From Deltaproteobacteria bacterium (GTDB lineage Bacteria > Desulfobacterota > Syntrophobacteria > Syntrophobacterales > Syntrophobacteraceae): DNA of 64,000 nucleotides. A program made the translations under genes and the position numbers. Every line of letters starts with the position of its first letter. Within the stretch, counting starts at the first letter, position 1. This document shows, piece by piece, positions 1-9,824 of this stretch. The notes below the pieces were generated by a model. That model searched no databases and was not told the origin of the DNA. It saw only the letters and a list, made by a program, of their open reading frames with translations. The DNA lies in the NCBI GenBank assembly GCA_021777755.1, contig JAJYDE010000004.1:78863-142862 (forward strand), written 5' to 3'.

Positions 1-1382
1 TCACCCTCGGCCTGACCGGGACCCCCATCGAGAACCGCATTGAAGATCTCTGGGCCATTTTCGACATAATTCATCCGGGCTTTCTGAAGGACCTCAAGGG
101 CTTCTCCGCTTCTTACCGGGACCATGACCTGGACGCTCTGAAAAGACTCAAGGAGCAATTGACAGCTCCGGGGAAAAATCGGCCCGCCCTGATGTGTCGA
201 AGGATGAAATCAGACCATCTGCCCGGCCTGCCCACAAAAACCGTTGAAGCGATCAGGGCCGCTATGCCCTCCAAGCAGGCGGAGGCATACGATGAAGCAT
301 TGGCGGGAGCAGCTCGCAACAAAGGGCGTGCGATTCTATCGACTCTGCAGAATCTGCGCTCCATTTCGCTTCATCCAGTTTCCCCCCAGCAACAGACGAC
401 CTACGGGGATGATTACATCAAGTGGTCGGCAAGACTCTCTCAGACATTTCAGATATTGGACCGGATCGCCGAAAGCCGGGAAAAGTGCCTTATTTTTTTG
501 GAATATTTGGAAATGCAGGAGGTTTTGGCCGCTCTGATACAACGGCGATACAGGCTTTCTCGCCAGCCGCTGATCATTAACGGTTCGATACCCGGCCCCA
601 AGCGCCAGTTGGCGGTTGACGAGTTTCAGAGCCGACGCAACGAGTTCGAGGCGATGATACTTTCTCCCAAAGCAGGCGGTGTCGGACTTACCCTAACAGC
701 GGCAAACCACGTCATCCACCTGTCGCGATGGTGGAACCCGGCCGTCGAAGATCAGTGCACGGACAGGGTTTACAGGATCGGTCAAAATCGTGAAGTCCAC
801 GTCTATTATCCGATGGCGGTGCACCCGGACCCGTCGATCCGCGAATACAGCTTTGACCTGAAATTGCACGAACTGCTCGATAGAAAGCGCTCGCTCAGTC
901 GCGATGTCCTCATGCCCCCGGAAAGTTTCGAGGATGCGTCCCGCTTATACGATGAAATTTTGAGAGTGCCTCGGGAAGGCGATGCGGGTCGGGGCGCTTC
1001 AACGCCGTCCGTCAATTTGGAGGATATAGACCGCATGGACGCGATCCAGTTTGAAAACTGGGTACTGACAAAATTGGCGGGCAACGGTTTCAATGTCAGC
1101 AGAACCCCCGCCAGCGGCGACGGCGGCGCTGATGGAATTGCGGTTGACCGTACCACCGGTTCGGAGATGATCGTTCAGTGCAAGCACAGACAAAAAGGGC
1201 ACTGCGACGACTCGCCGATCGATGATCTCCTACGCGCTCGCACAAGGTATGATCTCCAGGAACCTTTGCTCGTAGCATTCAGTAATGCTCGTTTTTCAAA
1301 AAAAACAGAAGACAGGGCAAAATCTTACGGTATCATTCTGATTGGTAGGGAAAAAATTAATGAGCGATGGCTTTTAGCGTAA
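1..1382 (+). CDS. SNF2-family helicase fused to Mrr-like nuclease (5' partial)
   Basis: The reading frame is open from the window edge, so the N-terminus and helicase motifs I-II lie outside. The visible part starts with the SNF2 motif III LTGTPIEN (nt 12-35). It continues through the helicase C-terminal lobe, with GVGLTLTAAN, WWNPAVEDQ and DRVYRIGQ at about nt 675-785. From about nt 1035 to the stop there is a separate domain with SGDGGADGI followed by IVQCKH, the D...QxK arrangement of Mrr-type restriction endonuclease folds. The architecture suggests an ATP-driven DNA translocase with a nuclease arm, as in restriction or other phage-defence proteins; this role is inferred. A tRNA-like fragment lies just downstream, so it may be the last gene of an island. 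The domain assignment is firm, the biological role is not. Confidence 0.85.
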   Translation, partial: TLGLTGTPIENRIEDLWAIFDIIHPGFLKDLKGFSASYRDHDLDALKRLKEQLTAPGKNRPALMCRRMKSDHLPGLPTKTVEAIRAAMPSKQAEAYDEALAGAARNKGRAILSTLQNLRSISLHPVSPQQQTTYGDDYIKWSARLSQTFQILDRIAESREKCLIFLEYLEMQEVLAALIQRRYRLSRQPLIINGSIPGPKRQLAVDEFQSRRNEFEAMILSPKAGGVGLTLTAANHVIHLSRWWNPAVEDQCTDRVYRIGQNREVHVYYPMAVHPDPSIREYSFDLKLHELLDRKRSLSRDVLMPPESFEDASRLYDEILRVPREGDAGRGASTPSVNLEDIDRMDAIQFENWVLTKLAGNGFNVSRTPASGDGGADGIAVDRTTGSEMIVQCKHRQKGHCDDSPIDDLLRARTRYDLQEPLLVAFSNARFSKKTEDRAKSYGIILIGREKINERWLLA

Positions 1383-1406
1383 AAGATGCGACAGAGAGCA
1401 AGATTA

Positions 1407-1446
1407 TTAACCGCTCGCGGCCGGTGGTTCGACCCCACTATCATAC
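1407..1446 (+). other. tRNA-Asn-like 3' half, possible attachment-site remnant
   Basis: The stretch starts with TTAACCGC, which resembles the 3' side of a tRNA-Asn anticodon arm. It carries a good T-arm: stem GGTGG (1423-1427), loop TTCGACC, stem CCACT (1435-1439). There is no 5' half of a tRNA upstream. Such 3' fragments are typical right-end attachment sites of islands inserted in tRNA genes. It could also be chance, because the acceptor strand is not recognisable. Confidence 0.35.
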
Positions 1447-1529
1447 CGTTATCTATTGACCGCTTGCCGGCGGTTGACACAGGCGAATCGATCGAGGCCG
1501 CCTTCCGGGCGTCAAGGGGGATGGAGAAT

Positions 1530-2465
1530 ATGGCAAATTTCGTGGAATATGGCTCCGGTTTTTCCATCAAGGCCGCGGATGGAGTTCGCCTCGCGCTGCA
1601 CTGCGTTGCGGCGAAAGTTCCGAGAGCCGGGGCAGGTGAGGTGCTCTTAACTCACGGGACCTTCTCCAACTCCAATTCATGTTCGGGATTGGCCGGCTGC
1701 CTGGCTGCCAGGGGGTGGCGCTGCTGGGTGCTCGATTGGAGAGGCCACGGGGGGTCCGGGGAGGCGCCCCGGCAGACGACTCTGGACTCCGTGGCCCGAC
1801 TTGACGTTCCCGCCGCGCTGGAGGCCATTTATGAGCGCGCGGGCCCGGTGCCGGTTTTCTGGATCGGCCATAGCGGCGGAGGGCTGATTGGCGCCATGTG
1901 GGCGGCGCGCAATATCGAAGCGGCCCGCAACCGGCTCCGGGGGCTTGTCATGATCGGTTCGCAGGCCTCCTGCGCCGGTACCGGCAGGCGAAACCTTTTT
2001 GCGATCCGCCTGATAGATTTACTCATCTCTGTAATCCGTTCGGCCCCCGGCCATTATCTGGGCATGGGGCCCGAATCTGAAAATCCCCGGTTGATGCGTC
2101 AGTGGTGTCGCTGGAACATGGAGGGGAACTTTCGCGGCGGGGATGGATTCGATTACTACGCCGCGCTAAAAAACCTGGAACTACCCGTTCTTGCGCTCTG
2201 CGGGGCCGGTGACAACTTTATCGCCCCCGAAGCCGGATGCAGAAAGCTCGCCTACGGTTTCAGCGGACCGGATATCGAGTTCCATCTGTGCGGAATCGAA
2301 ACGGGGTTTACCGAGAATTACTCGCATGATCGTCTTGTCTTATCGAAGCCGGCCAGCCGCGAAATCTGGCCGATGGTTGCGCGGTGGATGGAAAAGCGGC
2401 AAAACGGGGGCCAACAGGTCGATGTCGGGCTCGAAACGGACCCGGTTCAATCCGACAAAACATGA
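1530..2465 (+). CDS. alpha/beta-hydrolase fold protein
   Basis: This is a soluble alpha/beta hydrolase of 311 residues, probably an esterase or lipase-like enzyme of unknown substrate. The nucleophile elbow GHSGGG places Ser115. Asp228 (CGAGDNF) and His266 (YSHDR) complete a plausible catalytic triad, and LLTHGTFSN near the N-terminus fits the oxyanion region. The frame is open upstream to an ATG at 1386, but that stretch contains the tRNA-like remnant and does not look like protein. ATG 1530 has purine-rich AAGGGGG at 1514-1520 and the domain starts right after it, so I chose it; ATG 1521 is the other option. It converges with cutA. Confidence 0.8.
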   Translation: MANFVEYGSGFSIKAADGVRLALHCVAAKVPRAGAGEVLLTHGTFSNSNSCSGLAGCLAARGWRCWVLDWRGHGGSGEAPRQTTLDSVARLDVPAALEAIYERAGPVPVFWIGHSGGGLIGAMWAARNIEAARNRLRGLVMIGSQASCAGTGRRNLFAIRLIDLLISVIRSAPGHYLGMGPESENPRLMRQWCRWNMEGNFRGGDGFDYYAALKNLELPVLALCGAGDNFIAPEAGCRKLAYGFSGPDIEFHLCGIETGFTENYSHDRLVLSKPASREIWPMVARWMEKRQNGGQQVDVGLETDPVQSDKT

Positions 2466-2504
2466 AAAGAGTGGTTTGCCCCCCCTTCCGGCCGCTTGGC
2501 TAGC

Positions 2505-2828
2505 CTAAGCGCTTTCCGTTTCCTCCAAAACCCAGTTAAGATATCGAGGAAGCCCCCTGGCGACCGGAAAGGAAACTATTTCGGGGACCTCGTAGCTGTG
2601 CAGTTCCTTTACCCTCTGCTGGAGGGATTCATACTTTGACGTCGCGGTCTTGAAGATGATAAGAAATTCCCGTTCGTCGCATATTTTACCCTTCCAGCGG
2701 TAAATCGACCGGATGGAGGGGACAATTTGAGCGCAGGCCGCCAGGCGTTCTTCGACCAGCGTCCGCCCGATCCGGGCGGCCTCCTCTTCGCCGCCCGCGG
2801 TTACAAAAACGATGGATGTTTCGCTCAT
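2505..2828 (-). CDS. cutA: CutA1-type divalent cation tolerance protein
   Basis: The product is 107 residues, the usual length for CutA1, a small trimeric ferredoxin-like-fold protein linked to copper and other divalent-metal tolerance. Recognisable family features are the FVTAGGEEEAARI start, the ERLAACAQIVP strand, the SIYRWKGKI segment and the C-terminal LHSYEVPEIVSFPV. The frame extends upstream, but ATG 2828 has AGGAAAG on the minus strand just ahead and matches the family start. It is divergent from the NYN-domain gene with only 29 nt between the starts, so their promoters must overlap the neighbouring coding sequence. Confidence 0.93.
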   Translation of the reverse strand: MSETSIVFVTAGGEEEAARIGRTLVEERLAACAQIVPSIRSIYRWKGKICDEREFLIIFKTATSKYESLQQRVKELHSYEVPEIVSFPVARGLPRYLNWVLEETESA

Positions 2829-2857
2829 GAGCGAGCTTTCCTCATAGAGGCCCCGAG

Positions 2858-4600
2858 ATGAGCAAAAGCCTCGAAGACAGTGGTTTTTTACCGAAGATGC
2901 CGGTCCAGTTTTACGAACTGGTGATAAGGGATATCTCCGCCCCGGCCTGGGGGCGCATCTTCGAAGCCAATCCGGACGAGAAGAAAAAGGTTTTGGAAGG
3001 CTATTCCATAAGGAGTGCAAAGTCATCACAAATATTTCACCGGCCGCCGGTATCTGAGCGCCTCTGCCGGCAACTGCAGACCAACGGGGCCTTTCTCCAA
3101 AAGGTCCTTGCCGTGTGGCGAGGGGAAAGGCCCGCCGAGATTTCATATCTCGCCATGCTAAGCGCGGATTTTATTTCCAAAAATCTGTGGAAGCTAAGAG
3201 ACCTCTTCGGTCCGGCCCGCCTTTGCGCCGGACTGTTCTCGCTTGGCCTGCAAGGGCTCGATCGGCTTATCGAAACAATGGAGGCGGACGACTTCTGGTC
3301 GCGTGCGCCCGAGCCCGCGCTTTTCGATATCCTCGTGCCCACTTTGTCGATCTGGGGCGAATTTATCGAGAGCCATCCCGAGATTTCCGAAAGATTTCTG
3401 GAAAGCACGGCCGGGGGCGGTTTTCTCTTCGACCTCGAAGACGGCTCGAAAGAGGGAGAGCAAGAAGAGGGACCGTTTAAAAAGGTCGAAAAGAAACTCA
3501 GGAAAGTCCAGTCGGAGCTGGGACGCGCGACCGAACAGCTTGGCGTCCTGAGAAGTGAAAATGAGGCTCTCAGGAAAAGAATGAAGGAATGCGAAACGGA
3601 GTTCGAAAAAAGGCTCGGTACCGCTCTCAGTGTCAAGAGAAAGGAGTGGTTCGAACGCTACCAGTCGCTTGACAGGCAAGGGGCGGCCAGGGAAGCCGAA
3701 CGGCTCGAATCGCTTCTCCAAAGAACAAGGCGGGCACTCGAGCTGCAAAAGCGGGCCGACGAGGAATACGGGGTTTTGGCCGATATTAGGGCAAAGCTTC
3801 TGGAAATCGACCTGGCACTGAACCGGATAGAGTCGGTCTACGCCGGTTCGCTGGTTGTGCACAGGGAAGTGGAGAAGGTTAAAGAAGCCCTTCTAGACGA
3901 GAAAGCCCGGCTGCTAAAACTTCCGGGAATCGGCAAAATCATCGGCTCATCCGATGCCGGGGCGGGGGAAATTGTCTCCCGGATAAACCTGCTCGAGCCC
4001 GTGCCGGCCAATTTACCCCGGCTGATCGAGTTGCGAAAGATGGCCGGAGCGCTCTCGGAAATCGGCCTGACAGGCGACCCCGCCCGGATCGAGGATGCGG
4101 TTAAACACAAAAGGCGCCAGATCCTTGAGCGGCTCTATTTTCAATTCGAGCCCTCAAAAAACGCGGGGAGGCAAAAGGGCGCCCGGTACCTGGATGATTT
4201 CATAAAGTCTGAAGAGAGCAGACGATACGAGCTTTTCATCGACGGCTACAACGTCTTGCTGCGCTCTCACGCCGAAGGGGGACATTTTCCGCGCGGGGAG
4301 TTGACTAAATTTCGCAACCGCTTCATTGAAGCCGTTTCGACCAAAAGCAAACACTTTGCGAAAGTCTGGCTGGTCTTCGACGGCGTCGAGGAGTCGCGCA
4401 CCGTTGCGGCCAACATGCAAATAATCTACACTGACAAGGCCATAAGCTCGGCCGATGAGGTCCTGATTGAAAAAATTTCGGCGAGAAAACATAGAAAAAG
4501 CCTGCTTGTAACCGCTGACGAAGGTATCATTTCGGCGGTCGGCGACCATGTTTTCGCTTTGATCGACGTGGCCGATTTTTACATGTTTCTTTTTGAATAG
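2858..4600 (+). CDS. Coiled-coil protein with C-terminal NYN (YacP-like) nuclease domain
   Basis: The 580-residue protein has three parts. Residues 1-200 are a helical region I do not recognise. About 205-300 is a highly charged stretch likely to form a coiled coil. From about 460 there is a NYN/PIN-like domain with the acidic motifs [28 protein letters not shown] and [12 protein letters not shown] domains of the YacP type are metal-dependent ribonucleases, so RNA cleavage or processing is the likely activity. ATG 2858 is preceded by GAGG. queC starts about 10 nt after its stop, suggesting co-transcription with tRNA-modification genes. The N-terminal function is unknown. Confidence 0.8.
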   Translation: MSKSLEDSGFLPKMPVQFYELVIRDISAPAWGRIFEANPDEKKKVLEGYSIRSAKSSQIFHRPPVSERLCRQLQTNGAFLQKVLAVWRGERPAEISYLAMLSADFISKNLWKLRDLFGPARLCAGLFSLGLQGLDRLIETMEADDFWSRAPEPALFDILVPTLSIWGEFIESHPEISERFLESTAGGGFLFDLEDGSKEGEQEEGPFKKVEKKLRKVQSELGRATEQLGVLRSENEALRKRMKECETEFEKRLGTALSVKRKEWFERYQSLDRQGAAREAERLESLLQRTRRALELQKRADEEYGVLADIRAKLLEIDLALNRIESVYAGSLVVHREVEKVKEALLDEKARLLKLPGIGKIIGSSDAGAGEIVSRINLLEPVPANLPRLIELRKMAGALSEIGLTGDPARIEDAVKHKRRQILERLYFQFEPSKNAGRQKGARYLDDFIKSEESRRYELFIDGYNVLLRSHAEGGHFPRGELTKFRNRFIEAVSTKSKHFAKVWLVFDGVEESRTVAANMQIIYTDKAISSADEVLIEKISARKHRKSLLVTADEGIISAVGDHVFALIDVADFYMFLFE

Positions 4601-4610
4601 GGTCCTTTAC

Positions 4611-5312
4611 ATGACAGAGGAAAACAAAAGAGCGGTCGTGCTGGTGTCCGGCGGATTGGATTCGACCACGTGCCTTGCGATCGCCAGAAAAGAGGGCTTC
4701 GATCTTTTTGCCCTGAGTTTTGATTACGGCCAGAGGCACAGGGCGGAAATCGGGGCCGCGAAGCTGGTGGCAAAAACCCTCGGAGTAAAAGAGCATTTGG
4801 TTCTCGATGTTCCCCTGGGCGCAATCGGCGGCTCCGCTCTTACCGCGGGAATCGATGTGCCCAAGGACGTTCCGATCGAGCGGATGGGGGAGCGAATTCC
4901 GGTGACTTACGTGCCGGCCAGGAACACGATTTTCCTCTCTTTCGCCCTTGCATGGGGCGAAACGCTTGGCGCACCCGATATCTTTATCGGCGTAAACGCC
5001 CTGGATTACTCCGGCTATCCCGATTGCCGGCCCGAGTACATAGAATCTTTCGAAAAAATGGCCAACCTGGCCATAAGGGAATGTGTCGAAGGGCGCCTGC
5101 GCGTTCGCATTCATACGCCCTTGATCAATATGACCAAGGCGTCGATCATCAAAACGGGGGTGGAGCTGGGGATCGATTTTTCCATGACCCACTCCTGCTA
5201 TGACCCCGATTCGGCCGGAAGAGCGTGCGGCAGGTGCGACAGTTGTATTTTGCGAAAAAGGGGCTTTGCGGAAAGCTCCATACCGGACCCTACGCGGTAT
5301 GCGGACCGATGA
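4611..5312 (+). CDS. queC: 7-cyano-7-deazaguanine synthase QueC
   Basis: QueC converts 7-carboxy-7-deazaguanine to preQ0 with ATP and ammonia in queuosine biosynthesis. The 233-residue product has the PP-loop SGGLDS (residues 13-18), the [17 protein letters not shown] segment and the zinc-binding C-terminal cysteines C196, C206, C209 and C212. ATG 4611 has AGGG at 4599-4602; a TTG at 4593 is the alternative. queF follows immediately, so the pair gives preQ0 and then preQ1. Confidence 0.96.
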   Translation: MTEENKRAVVLVSGGLDSTTCLAIARKEGFDLFALSFDYGQRHRAEIGAAKLVAKTLGVKEHLVLDVPLGAIGGSALTAGIDVPKDVPIERMGERIPVTYVPARNTIFLSFALAWGETLGAPDIFIGVNALDYSGYPDCRPEYIESFEKMANLAIRECVEGRLRVRIHTPLINMTKASIIKTGVELGIDFSMTHSCYDPDSAGRACGRCDSCILRKRGFAESSIPDPTRYADR

Positions 5313-5328
5313 AAATGGATTGAGGGAA

Positions 5329-5793
5329 ATGACCGAGGTTAAAAACGAACTCACCCAGCTCGGGAAAAAGGCAAAAACAGCCAGGACCCCTCAAAGGGCG
5401 GTCCTGGAGACATTTACAAACACTCACCCGGAGACGGACTACGTGGTGCGGCTCAGCGCCCCGGAATTCACCACTCTTTGCCCCATAACAGGGCAGCCCG
5501 ATTTTGCCGTGATCGTAATCGATTACGTGCCTTCGGAAAAGCTGGTGGAAAGCAAGTCGCTAAAGCTTTTTTTGGGCAGCTTTCGAAACCACGGAACCTT
5601 CCACGAAGATTGCACGGTATATATACACGATCGGCTGAAGGAAGCCATGTCGCCCAGGTTTTTGCGGGTAACCGGCATCTGGAACGTAAGGGGGGGAATC
5701 GCCATAGACGTGGTGGTTCAAACCGGCGAACTGCCTCCTTCCTGTACTATCCTACCGCTTGGGGGCACGGACTACCGGGGAGGGCGGCAGTGA
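5329..5793 (+). CDS. queF: NADPH-dependent 7-cyano-7-deazaguanine reductase QueF
   Basis: QueF reduces preQ0 to preQ1 for insertion into tRNA. The 154-residue product has the unimodular QueF pattern: the catalytic Cys51 in [10 protein letters not shown], Asp58, and the motif [17 protein letters not shown] followed by [13 protein letters not shown] 5329 has GAGGG very close (2 nt); an in-frame ATG at 5299 would overlap the end of queC. The short N-terminal arm fits the single-domain form. queC and queF are probably translationally coupled. Confidence 0.95.
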   Translation: MTEVKNELTQLGKKAKTARTPQRAVLETFTNTHPETDYVVRLSAPEFTTLCPITGQPDFAVIVIDYVPSEKLVESKSLKLFLGSFRNHGTFHEDCTVYIHDRLKEAMSPRFLRVTGIWNVRGGIAIDVVVQTGELPPSCTILPLGGTDYRGGRQ

Positions 5794-5811
5794 AAAGCCG
5801 GTGCCGATCTC

Positions 5812-5840
5812 TTGCAACAAGGTCTCCCATCTCTTAGAAT
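5812..5840 (+). promoter_or_regulatory. Sigma70-type promoter for cyoABCD
   Basis: TTGCAA (5812-5817) and TAGAAT (5835-5840) are separated by exactly 17 nt, and cyoA starts 89 nt downstream. I see no clear regulator box next to it. Confidence 0.6.
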
Positions 5841-5928
5841 AGCACCCTGTAAAATCCGGCTGCCATGTGGACGGACAGGGCTTTTCGCCCCCGGGCATCA
5901 AGTGTTTCCGGGGGGGGCAGGTGATGAA

Positions 5929-6843
5929 ATGAGGGAGAAAAGGAATATCTTTTTTTTGCCGGCGGTGTCGCTTCTGGTATCCGGGCTTTTGGGCGGTTGC
6001 GGCAAGGTGGCCATTCTCAATCCCGCGGGGCCGATCGGCCGGGCCGAGCGAGATTTGATCCTTACGGCCCTCGGGCTCATGATGATCGTGGTCGTGCCGG
6101 TCATCCTCATGGCTCTTTGGTTTCCGCGAAGGTATTCGGCTTCCCGAAAGGATGCGGCCTACACTCCGAAGTGGACCAGGTCCGCGAAGCTCGAACTGAT
6201 CGTCTGGCTGGTTCCCATCGCCATAGTGACCACCCTTGGCCACCTCGCCTGGAGCGGGGCACACCGGTTGGATCCCTTCCGGCCCATGGACCGGGGAGTC
6301 AAGCCCGTAAATGTTGAAGTTGTAGCCATGGACTGGAAATGGCTTTTCATCTATCCGGATCAAGACATCGCGGTTATAAACAAGCTTGTTTTTCCGGCCG
6401 GTACGCCTCTAAGCTTCCGAATCACTTCGGATACGGTGGTGAATTCCTTTTTCATCCCGCGGCTTGGCAGCCAGATGTACGCCATGGCCGGAATGGTCTC
6501 CAGGCTGCATCTATTGGCCGATAAACCAGGCCTCTATTACGGCCAGAGTCAGCAGTTCAGCGGCAAGGGGTATGCCGGCATGCATTTTGAGGCCAGGGCG
6601 GTTTCAGCGGCTCGATTCAAGGACTGGCTTGAAAATGTGAGGCGATCGCCCGACAGGCTCGATGCGGTCCGGTTCAAAAAACTCGAAAAACCGAGTATCG
6701 ACGCCCCCGTAACCTACTTTTCCAATGTCGAACCCGGTCTTTTCGACCGAATCGTTGGAAGTTTTGTAAACATGGGACCGATGGCCAAAGCCAGGCCCCC
6801 CGTTCGCCCCGGCGTCGCAGGCGCCGTTGCCGGAGTACGTTGA
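5929..6843 (+). CDS. cyoA: Cytochrome bo3 quinol oxidase subunit II (CyoA)
   Basis: This is the membrane-anchored cupredoxin subunit of the proton-pumping quinol oxidase. It has a lipoprotein signal with lipobox LGGC (Cys24), two N-terminal membrane helices, and the CyoA signature [17 protein letters not shown] followed by [12 protein letters not shown]. The CuA ligands of cytochrome c oxidases are absent here, which fits oxidation of quinol rather than cytochrome c. ATG 5929 is preceded by CAGGTG. Its stop is directly followed by the cyoB start. Confidence 0.94.
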   Translation: MREKRNIFFLPAVSLLVSGLLGGCGKVAILNPAGPIGRAERDLILTALGLMMIVVVPVILMALWFPRRYSASRKDAAYTPKWTRSAKLELIVWLVPIAIVTTLGHLAWSGAHRLDPFRPMDRGVKPVNVEVVAMDWKWLFIYPDQDIAVINKLVFPAGTPLSFRITSDTVVNSFFIPRLGSQMYAMAGMVSRLHLLADKPGLYYGQSQQFSGKGYAGMHFEARAVSAARFKDWLENVRRSPDRLDAVRFKKLEKPSIDAPVTYFSNVEPGLFDRIVGSFVNMGPMAKARPPVRPGVAGAVAGVR

Positions 6844-6844
6844 T

Positions 6845-8848
6845 ATGTTGGGTAAACTCACCCTTTCGGCCATACCCTTCCATGACCCGATTGTAATGGG
6901 CGCGGTTTCGGGCTCGGTTCTGCTCGGAGCGGCCATCGTAGCCCTCATAACCTGTTACGGCAAATGGGGCTATCTTTGGAACGAGTGGCTGACGAGCCTG
7001 GACCACAAAAGAATCGGGGTGATGTATCTGGTACTTGCGCTGGTAATGCTGCTTCGAGGCCTGTCGGACGCCGTCATGATGCGCGCCCAGCAGGCGCTTG
7101 CCGTTGGCGGCTCCCACGGCTTCCTGCCCCCGGAGCATTTCGACCAGATCTTCACCGCTCACGGCACGATCATGATAATCTTCATGGCCATGCCCTTTAT
7201 TGCGGGTCTTATGAACATCATCGTGCCGCAGCAGATCGGGGCCCGCGATGTGGCCTTCCCCTTTTTGAATTCCTTAAGCCTCTGGCTGACTGTGGCCGGG
7301 GCACTGCTGGTGATGGTATCCCTCGGGGTGGGCGAGTTCTCGAAGGCCGGCTGGTCGGGCTATTCGCCTCTTACCGAAAAGCTCTTCAGCCCCGGCACGG
7401 GGGTGGACTACTGGGACTGGGCCATCCAGATAGCCGGCATCGCCTCCCTCATGTCCGCCATAAACTTCTTTGTCACCATCCTGCGGATGCGCGCTCCCGG
7501 GATGAATCTCATGCGGATGCCCCTTTTTACCTGGGCGGTCTTTTTTACCACCGTTCTCATGATTTGCTCCTTTCCGGTCCTGACCGTAAGCCTTGCCATG
7601 CTGTCCCTGGATCGCTACCTGGGGATGCATTTTTTCAGCAACACGTTTGGCGGCAATATCATGATGTATGTGAACCTTTTCTGGATGTGGGGCCATCCGG
7701 AAGTTTACATCGTCATCCTGCCGGCCTTCGGAATTTTTTCGGAGATTGTGGCCACATTTTCCGCAAAGCGTTTGTTCGGCTACAAGTCTTTGGTCTATGC
7801 CACGGGGGCCATCACGTTGTTTTCTTTTGGCGTTTGGCTGCACCACTTTTTCACCATGGGCGCGGGCCCCGATGTCAATGCGGTCTTCGGCATTACGACC
7901 ATGATCATCGCCGTGCCAACCGGGGTAAAAATCTTCAACTGGCTCTTCACGATGTATCGAGGGCGTGTCAGGTTGACCGTGCCCATGTACTGGACCCTCG
8001 GATTCATCGTAAGTTTTACCCTCGGGGGGGCAACGGGCGTACTCATGGGAGTTCCGCCGGCCGACTTCGTGGTCCACAACAGCCTTTTCCTGGTTGCGCA
8101 CTTTCACACCATGCTGATTACGGGCGCGTTGTTTGGTCTTGTGGCCGGGTACTCCTACTGGTTTCCCAAAATAACCGGTTTTCGGCTGAACGAAAAATGG
8201 GGCAAGAGGGCCTTTTTCTTCTGGCTTGCAGGTTTCTACCTGGCTTTCGGGCCGCTTTATCTGCTGGGTTTAATGGGCATGCCCCGCCGGATGTGGCATT
8301 ACAGCAACCCGGCCTGGCATCCCTGGCTCGTGGTGGCCGCCTGCGGAACGGCGCTCATCGTGATCGGAACCTTCCTTCTGATCGTTCAATTGGTGGTGAG
8401 CTACAGGGAGAGGAAAGACAATCTCGATTTGACGGGCGACCCGTACGACGGGCGGACCCTCGAATGGGTCACTTCCTCTCCTCCTCCCGTCTATAATTTC
8501 GCCGAAATTCCCGTAGTCCATGACATCGACGCTTTGGCGGATATGAAGGAGCGAGGCGAGGTCCACAAACGCCCGGCCCGGTACCACGATATTGAAATTC
8601 CCGAAAACTCCGGCGCCGGTTTTCTTATTGGCGTCCTCACCTTCTGCTCGGGGTTCGCCCTGGTCTGGTATATCTGGTGGCTGGCCGCGGCATCGGCCGC
8701 GGGCGTGGTTTTGATTGTGATTGCCCGGTCCTTCGACGACCACACGCATCGGATCATTCCAGCCTCGGAAATCGAACGGATCGAGGAAAATCGTTATCGA
8801 CAACTCGAGGCGGCTCGCTCGGGCCGCTCGGAAATCTCACCCGCATGA
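6845..8848 (+). CDS. cyoB: Cytochrome bo3 quinol oxidase subunit I (CyoB)
   Basis: This is the catalytic haem-copper subunit, 667 residues against about 663 in E. coli. It contains [19 protein letters not shown] (low-spin haem His), WGHPEVYI (CuB His and the cross-linked Tyr), HHFFTMG (CuB His pair) and VAHFHTML (haem His ligands). The C-terminal domain keeps [22 protein letters not shown] 6845 lies just past the cyoA stop with GGAG 10 nt upstream. The oxidase needs haem O and I see no cyoE in the window. Confidence 0.97.
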   Translation: MLGKLTLSAIPFHDPIVMGAVSGSVLLGAAIVALITCYGKWGYLWNEWLTSLDHKRIGVMYLVLALVMLLRGLSDAVMMRAQQALAVGGSHGFLPPEHFDQIFTAHGTIMIIFMAMPFIAGLMNIIVPQQIGARDVAFPFLNSLSLWLTVAGALLVMVSLGVGEFSKAGWSGYSPLTEKLFSPGTGVDYWDWAIQIAGIASLMSAINFFVTILRMRAPGMNLMRMPLFTWAVFFTTVLMICSFPVLTVSLAMLSLDRYLGMHFFSNTFGGNIMMYVNLFWMWGHPEVYIVILPAFGIFSEIVATFSAKRLFGYKSLVYATGAITLFSFGVWLHHFFTMGAGPDVNAVFGITTMIIAVPTGVKIFNWLFTMYRGRVRLTVPMYWTLGFIVSFTLGGATGVLMGVPPADFVVHNSLFLVAHFHTMLITGALFGLVAGYSYWFPKITGFRLNEKWGKRAFFFWLAGFYLAFGPLYLLGLMGMPRRMWHYSNPAWHPWLVVAACGTALIVIGTFLLIVQLVVSYRERKDNLDLTGDPYDGRTLEWVTSSPPPVYNFAEIPVVHDIDALADMKERGEVHKRPARYHDIEIPENSGAGFLIGVLTFCSGFALVWYIWWLAAASAAGVVLIVIARSFDDHTHRIIPASEIERIEENRYRQLEAARSGRSEISPA

Positions 8849-8865
8849 ATCGCAGGTATCAAACT

Positions 8866-9480
8866 ATGACGAACCACGCTCCCACGGCCCAACTCGCTCA
8901 AGTCGAAGATCTCCGACAAGAGGCCCTGACAAACCAGGTTTTCGGCTTCTGGATCTATCTTATGAGCGATCTCATCTTGTTTTCGGCTATTTTTGCAACC
9001 TTTGTGGTTCAAAGTCACAGCTACGCGGGAGGGCCGACGGGAAAAGAGTTGTTTCACCTGCCTTACGTGCTGGTCGAAACACTTTTACTGCTTTTTAGCA
9101 GCGCCACCTGCGGGCTGGCCATGGTGGCCGCTCAAAACGAAAGAAGGGCACTCGTCCTCCAGTGGCTCGCCCTTACTTTTCTGCTGGGGCTCGGGTTTGT
9201 TTCCATGGAAGTAAAAGAGTTCCACTCGATGATCGCGGGCGGCAACGGACCGGATCGCAGCGGATTTCTTTCCGCTTTTTTCACCCTGGTGGGAACCCAC
9301 GGCGCACACGTTTTCCTCGGCCTTCTGTGGATGGCCGTAACCATGGCGCAGGTGGGACTTAAGGGGTTGAGCACCTCCGTGCAGTCCAAACTGATGCGGC
9401 TGAGCATGTTTTGGCATTTTTTAGACATCGTGTGGGTTGGGGTCTTTACCACCGTCTATCTGCGGGGAGTGCTGCAATGA
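8866..9480 (+). CDS. cyoC: Cytochrome bo3 quinol oxidase subunit III (CyoC)
   Basis: This is a five-helix accessory subunit of the oxidase. Family motifs are [50 protein letters not shown] and [17 protein letters not shown] 8866 has AGG 10 nt upstream; ATG 8845 is in frame, overlaps the cyoB stop as ATGA, and is equally possible. Translation is clearly coupled in this operon. Confidence 0.94.
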   Translation: MTNHAPTAQLAQVEDLRQEALTNQVFGFWIYLMSDLILFSAIFATFVVQSHSYAGGPTGKELFHLPYVLVETLLLLFSSATCGLAMVAAQNERRALVLQWLALTFLLGLGFVSMEVKEFHSMIAGGNGPDRSGFLSAFFTLVGTHGAHVFLGLLWMAVTMAQVGLKGLSTSVQSKLMRLSMFWHFLDIVWVGVFTTVYLRGVLQ

Positions 9481-9803
9481 ACCGCTCACTTATCGACTCG
9501 GTCGGCGCTGGCGGGGCGGCCTTCAGGTCTTACGCGGTCGGCTTCGTACTGGCCCTCGTCCTGACCGGACTTTCGTTTGCCCTGGTGATGAGCGGCGTGC
9601 TGTCCCGACCCGCCACACTGATAATCATATTCGCGGCCGCGGCCCTCCAAAGCCTGGTGCACATACACTATTTCCTGCACCTGGACATGTCCTCCAAAGC
9701 CCGCTGGAATGTCTTGGCGCTCGCATTTACCGCGCTGGTCATGGCCATTTTCATCGGGGGAACCGTCTGGATCATGTATTACCTGCAGTACCGCCTGATG
9801 TGA
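9477..9803 (+). CDS. cyoD: Cytochrome bo3 quinol oxidase subunit IV (CyoD)
   Basis: The 108-residue protein has three membrane helices and the segment [14 protein letters not shown] typical of CyoD, which helps assemble the CuB site. The start overlaps the cyoC stop in an ATGA. It is the last oxidase gene of the cluster. Confidence 0.93.
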   Translation: MNRSLIDSVGAGGAAFRSYAVGFVLALVLTGLSFALVMSGVLSRPATLIIIFAAAALQSLVHIHYFLHLDMSSKARWNVLALAFTALVMAIFIGGTVWIMYYLQYRLM

Positions 9804-9824
9804 AAAAAAGATAAGGATCAATGA

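Noticed and set aside
6964..8496. Second plus-strand open frame of 510 codons within cyoB
   Set aside because: It is a shifted frame of cyoB, whose own frame carries all haem and copper ligands.
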